Positions 49,593 through 59,634 of a DNA stretch of 64,000 bases are shown here, in pieces. Source of the stretch: Clostridia bacterium (GTDB taxonomy: Bacteria > Bacillota > Clostridia > Saccharofermentanales > Saccharofermentanaceae); contig JAEEIT010000131.1 in NCBI GenBank assembly GCA_016281535.1, forward strand, positions 37,870-101,869, read 5' to 3'. Position 1 is the first letter of the stretch, and each line of letters opens with the position of its first letter. A program made the position numbers and the translations under genes. The notes under the pieces were generated by a model. That model was not told the origin of the DNA. It searched no databases and saw nothing but the letters and a program-made list of their open reading frames with translations.

Positions 49593-49634
49593 CGAGGCTG
49601 TGACGGATATGTACCGGCACAGCCTCGATTTTTA
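49593..49634 (+). terminator. Rho-independent terminator after the 88-aa gene
   Basis: CGAGGCTGTG (49593-49602) pairs with CACAGCCTCG (49618-49627), then ATTTTTAT. Inside, a short CGG/CCG may stack. Ends the monocistronic transcript. Confidence 0.9.
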
Positions 49635-49722
49635 TACAGAGAATTATTTTTCTTTATATTTTCTTAGTACTTTTCATCCTGGGATTGGCTATAATGGTTG
49701 GCGTAGGAGGGGTTGTCTTACT

Positions 49723-50562
49723 ATGATAAAGGAACTGAAAGTAAACTTCTATCGTCTCTTCAGATCGAAATCTTTCTGGGTGGTCTCGATTCTGCTGGTT
49801 ATTGGAGCGATACTGTCGGCGATGGCTATCAAGTTTTTTGTGGACGACCCTTTCAATTTCATAAGTGAGATGAAAGAGACCGTGACGGAATACTCGACAA
49901 CGGAGGAAGATGCGCAATCTGTTAAAATCATTTTCGATAGTTTGGATCAATATGTTAATGTAAACAGCCTTAATGGTGTTGTACAGATGACACTGTGTTC
50001 CGATCTGGTTTGTTTTCTTCATTGTATCGTAGTGGCTCTGTTTATTTCTTCAGAATATAAGTCCAGGTTTCATGTGAACCGCTTCTCTCTTAATGCAGCT
50101 CCTGCGTTCATCGTATTTATGGAGTGGCTTACACTGATGATCGAAGTTGTCATAATGGAGCTTATTTGCTACGGAGTCACATTGGGATTTTCTGTTGCGA
50201 TGTGCCGTTCTTTCCGTTTTGACGATGCGGCAGTTATGGCTAAGAATGCATCGTTGGCCATAGCCGTCATGCTGGCCTTCGCAAGCTTTTCTTTTATGGT
50301 GGCATATCTGCGCAAAGCAGGAGCTCTTTCCATCGCGCTCAGTTCTATGTTTGCATTCGGGATTTTTGACTTTGTTCTTGGTGTAGCGTCGATCTGGGCG
50401 GATTGGGCAGGGCACTTCGCGCTGAATAATACAATGTCCATGATTGCACTAAACCAGCTCAATCCTATGGATTATGTACTTAAAGCCGGAGCTATATTCC
50501 TGTATATTGCTTGTTTCCTCGGTGTTTCATTGATTGCTGCATGGAAACGTGATCCATACTAA
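49723..50562 (+). CDS. ABC-2-like integral membrane protein without adjacent ATPase
   Basis: A 279-residue membrane protein with about six hydrophobic segments: an N-terminal one (SKSFWVVSILLVIGAILSAM), a long extracytoplasmic loop, then five more. The N-terminal KELKVNFYRLFRSKSFW is characteristic of ABC-2 type permease subunits of bacteriocin or lantibiotic-immunity and transport systems. No ATP-binding gene lies beside it. TAGGAGG (49704-49710) is about 12 nt before ATG 49723. A TATAAT (49690-49695) lies very close to it; longer frames upstream are rejected. Confidence 0.72.
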   Translation: MIKELKVNFYRLFRSKSFWVVSILLVIGAILSAMAIKFFVDDPFNFISEMKETVTEYSTTEEDAQSVKIIFDSLDQYVNVNSLNGVVQMTLCSDLVCFLHCIVVALFISSEYKSRFHVNRFSLNAAPAFIVFMEWLTLMIEVVIMELICYGVTLGFSVAMCRSFRFDDAAVMAKNASLAIAVMLAFASFSFMVAYLRKAGALSIALSSMFAFGIFDFVLGVASIWADWAGHFALNNTMSMIALNQLNPMDYVLKAGAIFLYIACFLGVSLIAAWKRDPY

Positions 50563-50577
50563 GAAAGATATATTTTG

Positions 50578-50586
50578 TGGTATAAT
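50578..50586 (+). promoter_or_regulatory. Extended -10 promoter of the 50622 gene
   Basis: TGG-TATAAT at 50578-50586. No clear -35. It lies 35 nt before ATG 50622. Confidence 0.55.
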
Positions 50587-50621
50587 AATATGTCACGAAA
50601 TATGCGTTCTTAGGAGATTTT

Positions 50622-51428
50622 ATGATCAACTACCTATATAATGCCAGAGATATTGCAGCTTACTTCAAATGGGCGGGAGTCACGTCCCATCAGGAGAAGG
50701 AGTATCTACATTACTTTTTCCAGATTGGCAAGGATATCCTGGCCAAGCCGCTTACCTATGACTACGAGACATTCGAGAAGGCGGTGTACCGGGAGCTCTA
50801 TTATCTGTGGTCGGAAGGCTTCGAGAATGAGTTTTCCGATATTGCACTGATTGCTCCGAAAGGAGCCGTCTCTCTTATCTGCGATCAGGAATTTATCACG
50901 CTCGAGTCCTATATGAAGCTTCTGGCACTGCACCTCATTTTCTCGAGAAACCTGCCATATGTGCATGTGAACTTTACCGGTCTTATGCTCCCACTGGGTC
51001 TGAAGGGCGAATTTACCGACTTCGAGAGAAATGTGGCGGTTGCCTGTGAAACCCTGCATCTTATTACGCAGGATGTCTTTTCCCAGCCTTTTGATCTGAA
51101 TCTGGGTATTCCGGATGAGGTTCTTTGTCTATGCCTCGAACCGGAGTTCCGTAAGAGCCTGTCTGCCCATGAAGACTTCCGTAAGCGTTTCATTAAGAAT
51201 GCGGCTTCGCGTCTGCAGGAACTGAAGAAGACTTCGGCGGAGATCCAGGAGAAGGAAGAGAAGAAGAAACAACGGCTTCTTAAACGGAAACAGGCCCGTG
51301 AGGCGGCAAAAGCTGAAAGAGAAGCGGCAAAGGCAAAGAAGACGACAGATAAAACAGAAAAAACGGTGGATGAGCCGAAGACGATAAAGACGCCTAAAAA
51401 GGCGCAAACGAAAAAGAAAGAATCGTAA
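50622..51428 (+). CDS. Unknown cytosolic protein with long basic coiled-coil tail
   Basis: A 268-residue protein. Residues 1-190 form a mostly helical domain with a strand region (LPYVHVNFTGLMLPLGLKG) and no recognised motif. From about residue 195 an Lys/Arg/Ala/Glu-rich stretch (KEEKKKQRLLKRKQAREAAK) forms a predicted coiled coil, ending in a Lys/Thr-rich disordered tail. Such tails often bind nucleic acids or membranes. ATG 50622 follows TTAGGAG. It ends 18 bp before the activase gene, so they may be cotranscribed, though no functional link is known. Confidence 0.65.
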   Translation: MINYLYNARDIAAYFKWAGVTSHQEKEYLHYFFQIGKDILAKPLTYDYETFEKAVYRELYYLWSEGFENEFSDIALIAPKGAVSLICDQEFITLESYMKLLALHLIFSRNLPYVHVNFTGLMLPLGLKGEFTDFERNVAVACETLHLITQDVFSQPFDLNLGIPDEVLCLCLEPEFRKSLSAHEDFRKRFIKNAASRLQELKKTSAEIQEKEEKKKQRLLKRKQAREAAKAEREAAKAKKTTDKTEKTVDEPKTIKTPKKAQTKKKES

Positions 51429-51446
51429 GGGAAAAGAAGGATTTTC

Positions 51447-54400
51447 ATGGAACAAATAAGAAATATGGGCCTGGATATAGGCTCTACGACCATTAAGATC
51501 GTTATTACCGAAGGAGAAGAGGTGGTGTATTCTGAGTACAGAAGACACCATTCCGATATTGCCGGAGAGCTTCTGGGAGCTTTTGAAGAAGTGAATAAGA
51601 AGTATCCGGATCTTATGGCAAGAGTGCAGATCACGGGTTCAGGCGGACTCTCGGTCGCGAAGTGGCTGGGACTTGATTTCGTGCAGGAAGTTATTGCTGA
51701 GACGGTTGCCATCAAGAAGTATCATCCTGAAACGGATGTAATCATCGAACTCGGTGGAGAAGATGCGAAGATCACGTATTTGCATCCGGTTCCGGAACAG
51801 CGTATGAATGGTACATGTGCCGGCGGTACCGGTGCATTTATCGACCAGATGGCGACGCTTCTGCGTACGGATGCAGACGGTCTGAACGAAATGGCGAAGT
51901 CTTATACGACTCTGTATACGATTGCTTCAAGATGTGGTGTGTTCGCTAAGAGTGACCTGCAGCCGTTGATCAATGAGGGCGCGGCGAAAGAGGACCTGGC
52001 TGCTTCCATTTTCCAGGCCGTGGTCAATCAGACGATCGCGGGACTTGCCTGCGGACGTCCGATCCGGGGACATATTGCTTTCCTCGGGGGACCGCTGTTC
52101 TTCAATTCCGAACTTCGAAAAGCTTTCGAGAGAACGCTTCAGGATCAGGTGAAATCCTTCTGGATTCCGGATAATGCGCAGATCTACGTGGCTCTTGGTG
52201 CGGCACTGGGTGCCAAGGGGGAACCGGTCAAGCTTACGGATCTTATTGCATCTTTCTCGTCAAGAGAAGGATTCGAACCGGATATCAAGCGTATTGCGCC
52301 GCTGTTTTCAAGTGCCAGGGAGAAAGAACTCTTCGATGAACGCCATCAGAAGGCGACTCTGGATCTGTATCAGCTTTCGAAGCAGAAAGGACCGTGTTAT
52401 CTGGGTATTGATGCCGGCAGCACCACGACTAAGGCCGTTCTTATCAATGAAGAAGGCCAGATGGTCTACACATACTATGCCAGCAACCAGGGAAATCCTG
52501 TTAAGAGCGCGGTCAACATCGTAAAACAGCTTTATGAACAGATGCCGCCGGAAACCTATATTGCGAACAGTTGCGTGACCGGATATGGTGAGAATATCAT
52601 CCGTGCCGCACTGGGGGTGGATCTCGGTGAGATCGAGACGATGGCGCATTTCCAGTCGGCGAAATACTTCTGTCCGGATGTGGACTTTATCATCGACATC
52701 GGTGGACAGGATATGAAATGCATGAAGATCCGTAATGGTGTCATCGACTCGATCATGCTCAATGAGGCCTGTTCTTCAGGTTGCGGCTCCTTTATCCAGA
52801 CCTTCGCAGAGAACCTCAATATGGATGCGCATACGTTCTCTATCGAAGCGCTCTCGGCTGAGAATCCGGTCGATCTCGGTACCCGCTGTACCGTATTCAT
52901 GAACTCGAAGGTCAAACAGGCACAGAAAGAAGGCGCAACTGTCGGTGATATTTCCGCAGGCCTTTCGTATTCTGTCGTCCGTAATGCACTCTATAAAGTC
53001 ATCAAGATCCGTGATACCCAGGAACTCGGGAAGAAGATCGTCGTGCAGGGTGGTACGTTCCTGAACGATGCGATCCTTCGTTGCTTCGAGCTGATCTCGG
53101 GCCGAGAGGTCATCCGTCCGAATGTGGCCGGACTGATGGGAGCCTTCGGAGCAGCGATCATCGCGAAGAAACGGATGCCGAAAGATCAGAAAGTATCCGG
53201 ACTTCTTGGCCTGGAAGATCTGAACCGCTTCGACATGACAACGGAGATGACGACCTGCCCTCTCTGTACGAACCACTGTAAACTTACGATCTCCACATTC
53301 AGCAACGGAGAACGTTTTATCTCCGGTAACCGCTGTGAGAGAGGCGAGGGAAAAGAGAAGGCGAAGGATACGCTTCCGAACCTGATTGCGTACAAATATG
53401 CCCGGACTTTCCGATATAAGCCGCTTGCGAAGGATAAGGCTCCGAGAGGCGAGATCGGTATTCCGCGTGCCCTCAATATGTATGAGAATTATCCTTTCTG
53501 GTTCACGGTACTGACGGAACTGGGGTTCTCTGTCATTCTCTCGCCGAGATCGAATCATGAGCTCTTCGAGAAGGGAATGGATTCGATTCCGTCCGAGAGT
53601 GTGTGCTATCCGGCGAAACTCGTGCATGGCCATATCGAAAGCCTGATCGAGAAGGGGATCAAGACGATCTTCTATCCGGATATCCCGTATGAACGTTGTG
53701 AGAATAAGGATGCCGGCAATCACTTTAACTGTCCGATCGTGGCTTCCTATCCGGAAGTAATCAGGAATAACCTCGAGAATATTCAGGATAAAGGCATCAA
53801 GTACTTGAATCCTTTCCTGCCGCTTGATAATGACGATGCACTGGCGGAACAGCTGTCGATCGCTTTCTCTGATTTCGGCGTGACAAAGGCCGAGGCGGCG
53901 AAAGCCGTCGCAGCCGGTAATAAGGAATACGATGAGTATAAGGCGGATATCAGAAGAAAAGGGCAGGAGGTCATCGAAGATCTGGCACGTACCGGACAGA
54001 AGGGTATTGTGCTTTCGGGCCGCCCGTATCACACGGATCCGGAGATCCATCACGGAATACCTGAGATGATCAATTCTCTCGGCCTTGCTGTGCTCAGTGA
54101 GGACAGCGTAGCGGTTCCGGGAAGACTCGAAAGACCGATCCGCGTCATCGATCAGTGGATGTACCATACCCGTCTTTACGAAGCGGCCGCTTATGTGGCC
54201 ACGAACGAGAATCTGGAGCTTGTACAGCTGACATCTTTCGGCTGTGGACTGGATGCCGTAACCTCGGATCAGGTCCAGGAGATTCTGGAATCGCAGGGGA
54301 AACTCTATACGCTTCTTAAGATCGATGAAGTCAGCAATCTCGGCGCGGCCCGAATCCGTATGCGTTCTCTGAAAGTAGCCATGGATGAACGTGAGGCGGC

Positions 54401-55838
54401 AAGAAAAGAAGGCACCATGCCGAAGCGCGAGAAGAAGGCATATACCATCAAGCGTGTGCCTTTTACCGAGGAACACAGGAAACGTCACACGATCCTCGCA
54501 CCGCAGATGGCACCGATCGAATTCGAATTCGTCGAGGCGGTTTTCCATAACCACGGCTATAAGCTGAAGGTACTGAAAGAAGCCACTCAGGCGGACATCG
54601 AATGCGGACTTCGGTTCGTAAACAATGATGCCTGCTTCCCGACGGTTATCGTCGTAGGACAGATGATCAACGCGATCCTCTCCGGAGAAGTCGATCGCGA
54701 TAACACGACTGTTCTCATTACCCAAACGGGTGGCGGATGTCGTGCGACGAACTATGTCGCATTCCTTCGTAAGGCTTTGCGGGAAGCCGGTTATGGCGAT
54801 ATTCCCGTTATTGCGCTGTCCGTGCAGCAGTTCGAGAAGAATCCGGGATTTCGGCCTACACTTCCGTTTATCAACAGTGCACTTCGCGCGATCTGTTACG
54901 GTGATATGCTGCAGACTTTGCTTCTGCGCGTACGTCCTTATGAGAAGGTGAAGGGCTCGGCAAATGCCCTCTACCAGTTCTGGAACCGCTGCGGCAAGCT
55001 CTTCTTCAATCCGAAGGAGAAATACGAGGATATTACGACGGAGTACATCATGGCGGAAGCCTGCAAGAATGCACCGCTTACGGATGATGAGAAGAAGGCG
55101 GTGGAAGATCTGCTTACCGAGCTGCATTGCACGAAGGTCGGCCGGCCGTCTTCGTACCGCAGGATGATCGATGCAACGATCGATACATTCGATAAGTTCC
55201 CGATGCTCGATATCCCGAGAAAACCGCGTGTCGGACTGGTCGGAGAGATCCTCGTCAAGTTCCAGCCGGATGCCAATAACCACGCCGTGGATGTTGTCGA
55301 ACAGGAAGGCTGTGAGGCCGTGGTGCCGGGTCTTCTGGATTTCTTCCTCTACTGCACGATGGGGCCTGTCTGGGCGGCTGATCATCTGGGTAGAAGTAAG
55401 AAGAGCGCATGGCTCAGCAACCGTGGTATCGATCTTCTGCAGTCGTATCGCAGCCATATCATCAAGAAGATGGAAGAGACAGGGAAGTTCCAGCTCCCGC
55501 AGAGTATCCGTCACATGGCGCAGAAAGCCGAAAACGTGCTGTCGTGCGGGAATAATAACGGTGAGGGCTGGTTCCTTACCGCCGAGATGATCGAACTGAT
55601 CGAGAGCGGTGTTCCGAATATCATCTGCGCGCAGCCTTTCGCATGCCTTCCGAACCACGTGACCGGAAAGGGTATGATCAAGGAATTACGCCGACAGTAT
55701 CCGGAGAGCAATATTATTCCGATCGACTACGATCCGGGTGCCAGTGAAGCCAATCAGCTGAACCGTATCAAACTCATGGTCAGCACCGCGCATTACCGCG
55801 AGGAAATGAAGAGAGCGGAAGAGAACAAGAACAAGTGA
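51447..55838 (+). CDS. 2-hydroxyacyl-CoA dehydratase activase-like fusion (two BadF/BadG domains plus DUF2229 and C-terminal dehydratase-like region)
   Basis: A 1463-residue cytosolic protein. The first BcrAD/BadFG ATPase domain (about 5-265) has [11 protein letters not shown] and IELGGEDAK with CAGGTG; the second (about 318-575) has [25 protein letters not shown] and CSSGCGS. Domain pairs keep the Cys residues that hold the [4Fe-4S] cluster in activators ([18 protein letters not shown]). Then CPLCTNHC (about 603-610), a DUF2229 region and a C-terminal part with more Cys. Stand-alone activators of (R)-2-hydroxyacyl-CoA dehydratases have about 260 residues. The fused form is widely kept in Clostridia, with unclear substrate. 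Next to polA with 18 bp gap. Confidence 0.92.
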   Translation: MEQIRNMGLDIGSTTIKIVITEGEEVVYSEYRRHHSDIAGELLGAFEEVNKKYPDLMARVQITGSGGLSVAKWLGLDFVQEVIAETVAIKKYHPETDVIIELGGEDAKITYLHPVPEQRMNGTCAGGTGAFIDQMATLLRTDADGLNEMAKSYTTLYTIASRCGVFAKSDLQPLINEGAAKEDLAASIFQAVVNQTIAGLACGRPIRGHIAFLGGPLFFNSELRKAFERTLQDQVKSFWIPDNAQIYVALGAALGAKGEPVKLTDLIASFSSREGFEPDIKRIAPLFSSAREKELFDERHQKATLDLYQLSKQKGPCYLGIDAGSTTTKAVLINEEGQMVYTYYASNQGNPVKSAVNIVKQLYEQMPPETYIANSCVTGYGENIIRAALGVDLGEIETMAHFQSAKYFCPDVDFIIDIGGQDMKCMKIRNGVIDSIMLNEACSSGCGSFIQTFAENLNMDAHTFSIEALSAENPVDLGTRCTVFMNSKVKQAQKEGATVGDISAGLSYSVVRNALYKVIKIRDTQELGKKIVVQGGTFLNDAILRCFELISGREVIRPNVAGLMGAFGAAIIAKKRMPKDQKVSGLLGLEDLNRFDMTTEMTTCPLCTNHCKLTISTFSNGERFISGNRCERGEGKEKAKDTLPNLIAYKYARTFRYKPLAKDKAPRGEIGIPRALNMYENYPFWFTVLTELGFSVILSPRSNHELFEKGMDSIPSESVCYPAKLVHGHIESLIEKGIKTIFYPDIPYERCENKDAGNHFNCPIVASYPEVIRNNLENIQDKGIKYLNPFLPLDNDDALAEQLSIAFSDFGVTKAEAAKAVAAGNKEYDEYKADIRRKGQEVIEDLARTGQKGIVLSGRPYHTDPEIHHGIPEMINSLGLAVLSEDSVAVPGRLERPIRVIDQWMYHTRLYEAAAYVATNENLELVQLTSFGCGLDAVTSDQVQEILESQGKLYTLLKIDEVSNLGAARIRMRSLKVAMDEREAARKEGTMPKREKKAYTIKRVPFTEEHRKRHTILAPQMAPIEFEFVEAVFHNHGYKLKVLKEATQADIECGLRFVNNDACFPTVIVVGQMINAILSGEVDRDNTTVLITQTGGGCRATNYVAFLRKALREAGYGDIPVIALSVQQFEKNPGFRPTLPFINSALRAICYGDMLQTLLLRVRPYEKVKGSANALYQFWNRCGKLFFNPKEKYEDITTEYIMAEACKNAPLTDDEKKAVEDLLTELHCTKVGRPSSYRRMIDATIDTFDKFPMLDIPRKPRVGLVGEILVKFQPDANNHAVDVVEQEGCEAVVPGLLDFFLYCTMGPVWAADHLGRSKKSAWLSNRGIDLLQSYRSHIIKKMEETGKFQLPQSIRHMAQKAENVLSCGNNNGEGWFLTAEMIELIESGVPNIICAQPFACLPNHVTGKGMIKELRRQYPESNIIPIDYDPGASEANQLNRIKLMVSTAHYREEMKRAEENKNK

Positions 55839-55855
55839 TATCGGGGAGAGAAACT

Positions 55856-58630
55856 ATGTCTGATGCCAAAAGATTACTTCTTGTAGATGGGAACAGTATT
55901 ATTAACCGCTCCTATTATGCGACCGCAGGGCGGAATAATCTTACGGCACCTGACGGAACACCTACCGGCGCTGTCAATATCTATCTGAATACGCTTTCTA
56001 AGTATATCGATGAAGTGAAGCCGACACATAGCTGCACACTCTTCGATCTGAAGGTGCCGACATTCCGCCATAAGGCGTATTCCGAGTATAAGGGCACGCG
56101 TAAAGCCATGCCGGACGATCTGGCGGCGCAGATGCCCGTCCTGAAGGAAGTGCTCGATGCGATGGGATTCCCGAGGTATGAGCAGCCCGGACTCGAGGCA
56201 GACGATCTGATCGGCACGCTGAAAACGATGGGTGTCAAGGATGGCTTCGAGGTTTTTATCCTCAGTGGAGACAAGGATGATTTCCAGCTTATCGATGAGT
56301 ATACGAAGATCATCATGCCGGTCACGAAGAAAGACGGATCCGGCACAGAGTATTACGATGAAGCGCTTTTTCAGGAGAGATATGGCATTCCGTCCTGTGA
56401 TTTCGTTATGGCAAAAGCACTGATGGGGGACAGTTCCGATAATATCCCGGGTGTTCGTGGCATCGGGGAGAAGGGGGCTATGGATCTGATCCGGAAGTAT
56501 AAGACACTTGATGGGATCTACGAGCACCTCGATGAGCTAAGTCCGAAACTTCGTGAGAAACTGGAAAACGATAAAGACAATGCATATATGTCACTGATGC
56601 TGTCCCGGATCGTGACGGATGCGAATCTTGAAGTCACGCTGGATGAACTTGCCATGAAGCCCATTGACTCTGTTTCGACGGCGGCTTGCTTCTACAAGTA
56701 TGGGTTTCGCTCCCAGATGAAGAAGTGGAATATTGACGAGACGGCGGTAGCCGCAGCTGTGGATGTGGGAGAAGAATCCGAAGAAGAGAAATCCTACCCG
56801 AAACTGACGGGCAAGAAACCGGAGATCATACTGGATCAGGACCCGAAAACGGCGATGGAGTTGGTCCTTTCTGCTATCAGTGAGAAGAATCCTGTGGCGG
56901 TAGATATAAAAGAGCATAAGGGAAAGCCGGTACTGAGTGTGGCGGTCGCGCCGGATCAGGTCTATATGTGGTCAGAAGCCTCAGCTGTTAAGAACGTTAT
57001 CGGTAAACTGACAGAGGCCGGTATCGGCAGGTCTGATTCGAATGCTCCGGTCGTCTATAGCGCGAAGAATCATTTTAAACTGCTCGAAGAGGGCATGCCT
57101 TTTCCCCATATCTTCGATGTCGAGATCGCCGGATATGTCTTAAACCAGATAGAGGGGACCGATCCGTCATTTGCTATGCTGGTAGAACATGGAAGCCGCC
57201 GCCCGTTCCCGATCCTGGAGGGATATGGAGAGACGAAGGAAGAAGGGAAAAGCACGAACCGTCAGCAGGATCTCTTCGCCCTGATCGATGGAATGAGTGA
57301 ACCGGATGAAGGTATCAGCAAGGACGATGTACTCGATTTTGCCTATCAGACTCTCCTTGTGCGCTGGATTTCTTATTTTCAGAAGAAAGACGTGCGGGAG
57401 CAGGGAATCGAGAAACTGATCTATGAGATCGAGATGCCGCTGGTACAGGTCCTCGACGGCATGGAACGGAGAGGGGTACTTGTCGATGTGACAAGAATCG
57501 ACGAACTCCACAGCGAATTTGATGCGAAGGTGAGATCTCTTGAGCAGGAGATATATGATCTGGCTGAGGAAGAATTTACGATACTGTCGCCGAAACAGCT
57601 GGGAAGAGTACTCTTCGATAAGCTGGGACTGCCTTCCGGGAAGAAACTCCAAAGTGGCGGATACTCAACGAATTCCGAAGAACTCGAGAAGATCCGGGAC
57701 AAGCATCCGATTGTGAATAAGATCCTCGAATACCGTCAGATCCAGAAACTGGATTCTACTTTCGTCATGGGTCTGAAGAAAAGCATCTCGGATAAGGATG
57801 GACGTGTTCACACGACATTCAGCCAGGCCATGACGAATACCGGGAGACTTTCGTCCTCGGATCCGAACCTTCAGAATATTCCGATCCGGACTGACCTCGG
57901 ATCGTTGATACGTAAGACATTCGTGGCGAAGGACGGATATGTTCTGATCGATGCGGACTATTCGCAGATCGAACTTCGGCTCCTGGCGGCGATCTCCCAT
58001 GACGAGGAGATGATATCTGCTTTCCTGGAGGGAAGGGACATTCATACGAAGACCGCATGTGGTATTTTCGGCGTGCCGCCTGAGATGATCGATGCCGGCA
58101 TGCGCGCTGCCGCGAAGCGGGTCAACTTCAGTATCGTGTACGGTGTCAGTGATTACGGCCTGTCCCAGGATCTCGGTGTCAGCGTATACGAAGCGCACCG
58201 CTATATCGAAGAGTATTACAGACAGTTCCCGACGATCAAGCCTTGCCTCGAAGGCTTTAAGAAAGAAGGGCATGAGAAGGGATATGTCAGTACGCTGTTC
58301 GGAAGAAGAAGGATCCTGAAGGAACTGACATCCGCGAACTATAATATCCGTAGCTTCGGCGAACGTGCCGCGATGAACACCCCGATCCAGGGAACAGCGG
58401 CAGACATTATCAAGCTTGCGATGAACCGCGTGGATGCGGCGCTGACCGAAGCGGGACTCGATGCGAAGCTGATCCTGCAGGTCCATGACGAACTGATCGT
58501 AGAGGCGAGAGAAGACATCGCCGAGAAGGCAGCAAAGATCCTTCAAGAGACGATGGAGAATGTGGTGCAGCTGGATGTGCCGCTCCGGGCAGAAGCCAGT
58601 ATCGGCAGGACCTGGGCAGAAGCGCACTGA
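55856..58630 (+). CDS. polA: DNA polymerase I (inactive 3'-5' exonuclease)
   Basis: A 924-residue family A polymerase for Okazaki and repair synthesis. The 5'-3' exonuclease (about 1-290) has LLVDGNSIINRSYYA and KALMGDSSDNIPGVRGIGEKGA. The middle 3'-5' domain has lost its metal ligands: the DxE motif reads VDIKEHK and the Asp of the NxxxD motif is replaced by Lys in KNHFK. The polymerase (about 540-924) has DADYSQIELRLLAA, KRVNFSIVYGVSDYG and LQVHDELIVEA. Loss of proofreading is common in Firmicute Pol I. ATG 55856 has GGGGAGAG upstream; an earlier start at 55835 overlaps the preceding gene. Confidence 0.96.
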   Translation: MSDAKRLLLVDGNSIINRSYYATAGRNNLTAPDGTPTGAVNIYLNTLSKYIDEVKPTHSCTLFDLKVPTFRHKAYSEYKGTRKAMPDDLAAQMPVLKEVLDAMGFPRYEQPGLEADDLIGTLKTMGVKDGFEVFILSGDKDDFQLIDEYTKIIMPVTKKDGSGTEYYDEALFQERYGIPSCDFVMAKALMGDSSDNIPGVRGIGEKGAMDLIRKYKTLDGIYEHLDELSPKLREKLENDKDNAYMSLMLSRIVTDANLEVTLDELAMKPIDSVSTAACFYKYGFRSQMKKWNIDETAVAAAVDVGEESEEEKSYPKLTGKKPEIILDQDPKTAMELVLSAISEKNPVAVDIKEHKGKPVLSVAVAPDQVYMWSEASAVKNVIGKLTEAGIGRSDSNAPVVYSAKNHFKLLEEGMPFPHIFDVEIAGYVLNQIEGTDPSFAMLVEHGSRRPFPILEGYGETKEEGKSTNRQQDLFALIDGMSEPDEGISKDDVLDFAYQTLLVRWISYFQKKDVREQGIEKLIYEIEMPLVQVLDGMERRGVLVDVTRIDELHSEFDAKVRSLEQEIYDLAEEEFTILSPKQLGRVLFDKLGLPSGKKLQSGGYSTNSEELEKIRDKHPIVNKILEYRQIQKLDSTFVMGLKKSISDKDGRVHTTFSQAMTNTGRLSSSDPNLQNIPIRTDLGSLIRKTFVAKDGYVLIDADYSQIELRLLAAISHDEEMISAFLEGRDIHTKTACGIFGVPPEMIDAGMRAAAKRVNFSIVYGVSDYGLSQDLGVSVYEAHRYIEEYYRQFPTIKPCLEGFKKEGHEKGYVSTLFGRRRILKELTSANYNIRSFGERAAMNTPIQGTAADIIKLAMNRVDAALTEAGLDAKLILQVHDELIVEAREDIAEKAAKILQETMENVVQLDVPLRAEASIGRTWAEAH

Positions 58631-58663
58631 CAGTGTAAGTTTGATAAGAAGAAGGAATAAGAG

Positions 58664-59272
58664 ATGTTCGTGTTAGGCATTACAGGTGGTATAGGATGTG
58701 GCAAAAGCACTGTTTCCGGATATTTCCGTGACAGGGGCGTGATGGTTCTGGACGCGGATGAGATCTCCCGTCAGGTCACCGACGTCGGAGGTGTGGCACT
58801 TCCGGAGATCGCGGAACTTCTTGGTCCCCGGGCGATTACGGCCCAGGGCGCACTGAACAGGAAGTATGTCGCCTCGCTGGTATTTTCCGAGAAGAAAAAA
58901 CTCGACAAGCTTTCTTCAATCATCCACCGTTATGTTCTCTCCACGATTGCGGAAGAGATCGCCAAAGCGGCGGAAAAGAAGGTAAAACTGGTCGTTCTGG
59001 ATGTGCCGATCCCCGTCAGGCACGGCTTCGTCGATGTCTGTAACCAGATCTGGGTCGTCAGCACGCGGGACGATATCCGTCTGGAAAGACTGGTTCTCCG
59101 TGGAATGGACAGAGATGACGCCAGGAAGCGTATGGCCATGCAGATGACACGGGAAGAATATGAGGAACTGGCCGATATCGTACTTGAGAATGATGGTACG
59201 ATCGATGAACTGATCGAGAAGGTGGAGAAAGCCGTCGTGCAGGAACTGAATGAGCGGGGGATCCGCATATGA
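58664..59272 (+). CDS. coaE: Dephospho-CoA kinase
   Basis: CoaE phosphorylates dephospho-CoA, the last step of CoA synthesis. The 202-residue product has ITGGIGCGKSTVSGYF (P-loop), VLDADEISRQVT, and the lid region RLVLRGMDRDDARKRMAMQM. The polA-coaE pairing is common. Product CoA would serve the acyl-CoA metabolism hinted by the activase upstream. Its stop overlaps the next gene by 4 bp (ATGA). Confidence 0.95.
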   Translation: MFVLGITGGIGCGKSTVSGYFRDRGVMVLDADEISRQVTDVGGVALPEIAELLGPRAITAQGALNRKYVASLVFSEKKKLDKLSSIIHRYVLSTIAEEIAKAAEKKVKLVVLDVPIPVRHGFVDVCNQIWVVSTRDDIRLERLVLRGMDRDDARKRMAMQMTREEYEELADIVLENDGTIDELIEKVEKAVVQELNERGIRI

Positions 59273-59619
59273 GCGCACAGCTGATCGTATCCAGTGCTTT
59301 TGCCATCGTAGCGGCAGCAGCAATTATCGTGAGCTTTACCGTTCTTCGCAGTAAGTCCTATTCCAGGTTCGTCGGAGCTTCGGCATGTGTGTATGCGTCG
59401 GCATGCCTGATGATCCTTCTGTTTGCCGTATTTAAGAAGGAACTGCCGATCCTTTTCTTTATCCTGGCGGGAGGATTGTCAACCGGGATCTTTCTCCTTA
59501 CGTCATTCATGATGATCCTTCTTATGGAGAAAATGCAGATACAGGCGGAAGACGGGAAGGGCAAGGAAGAACAGGAATCAGGCAAAGATAAGAGCGAACA
59601 ACAGACGGTAGACAAGTAA
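59269..59619 (+). CDS. Small membrane protein, unknown function
   Basis: A 116-residue protein with three probable TM helices (about 4-22, 33-50, 60-84) and a Lys/Glu/Gln-rich cytosolic tail of about 30 residues. It overlaps coaE by 4 bp and is 15 bp before the ABC exporter, so it is probably cotranslated with coaE. No family recognised. Could be an accessory subunit of the exporter (inference from position only). Confidence 0.7.
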   Translation: MSAQLIVSSAFAIVAAAAIIVSFTVLRSKSYSRFVGASACVYASACLMILLFAVFKKELPILFFILAGGLSTGIFLLTSFMMILLMEKMQIQAEDGKGKEEQESGKDKSEQQTVDK

Positions 59620-59634
59620 AGAGGAGGAGAAACT

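Noticed and set aside
52776..55658. A 960-codon open frame on the minus strand inside the activase gene
   Set aside because: Mirror of a strongly biased real gene: it lies wholly antisense, has no family motif, and its composition is rich in Arg/His as expected from reverse reading.
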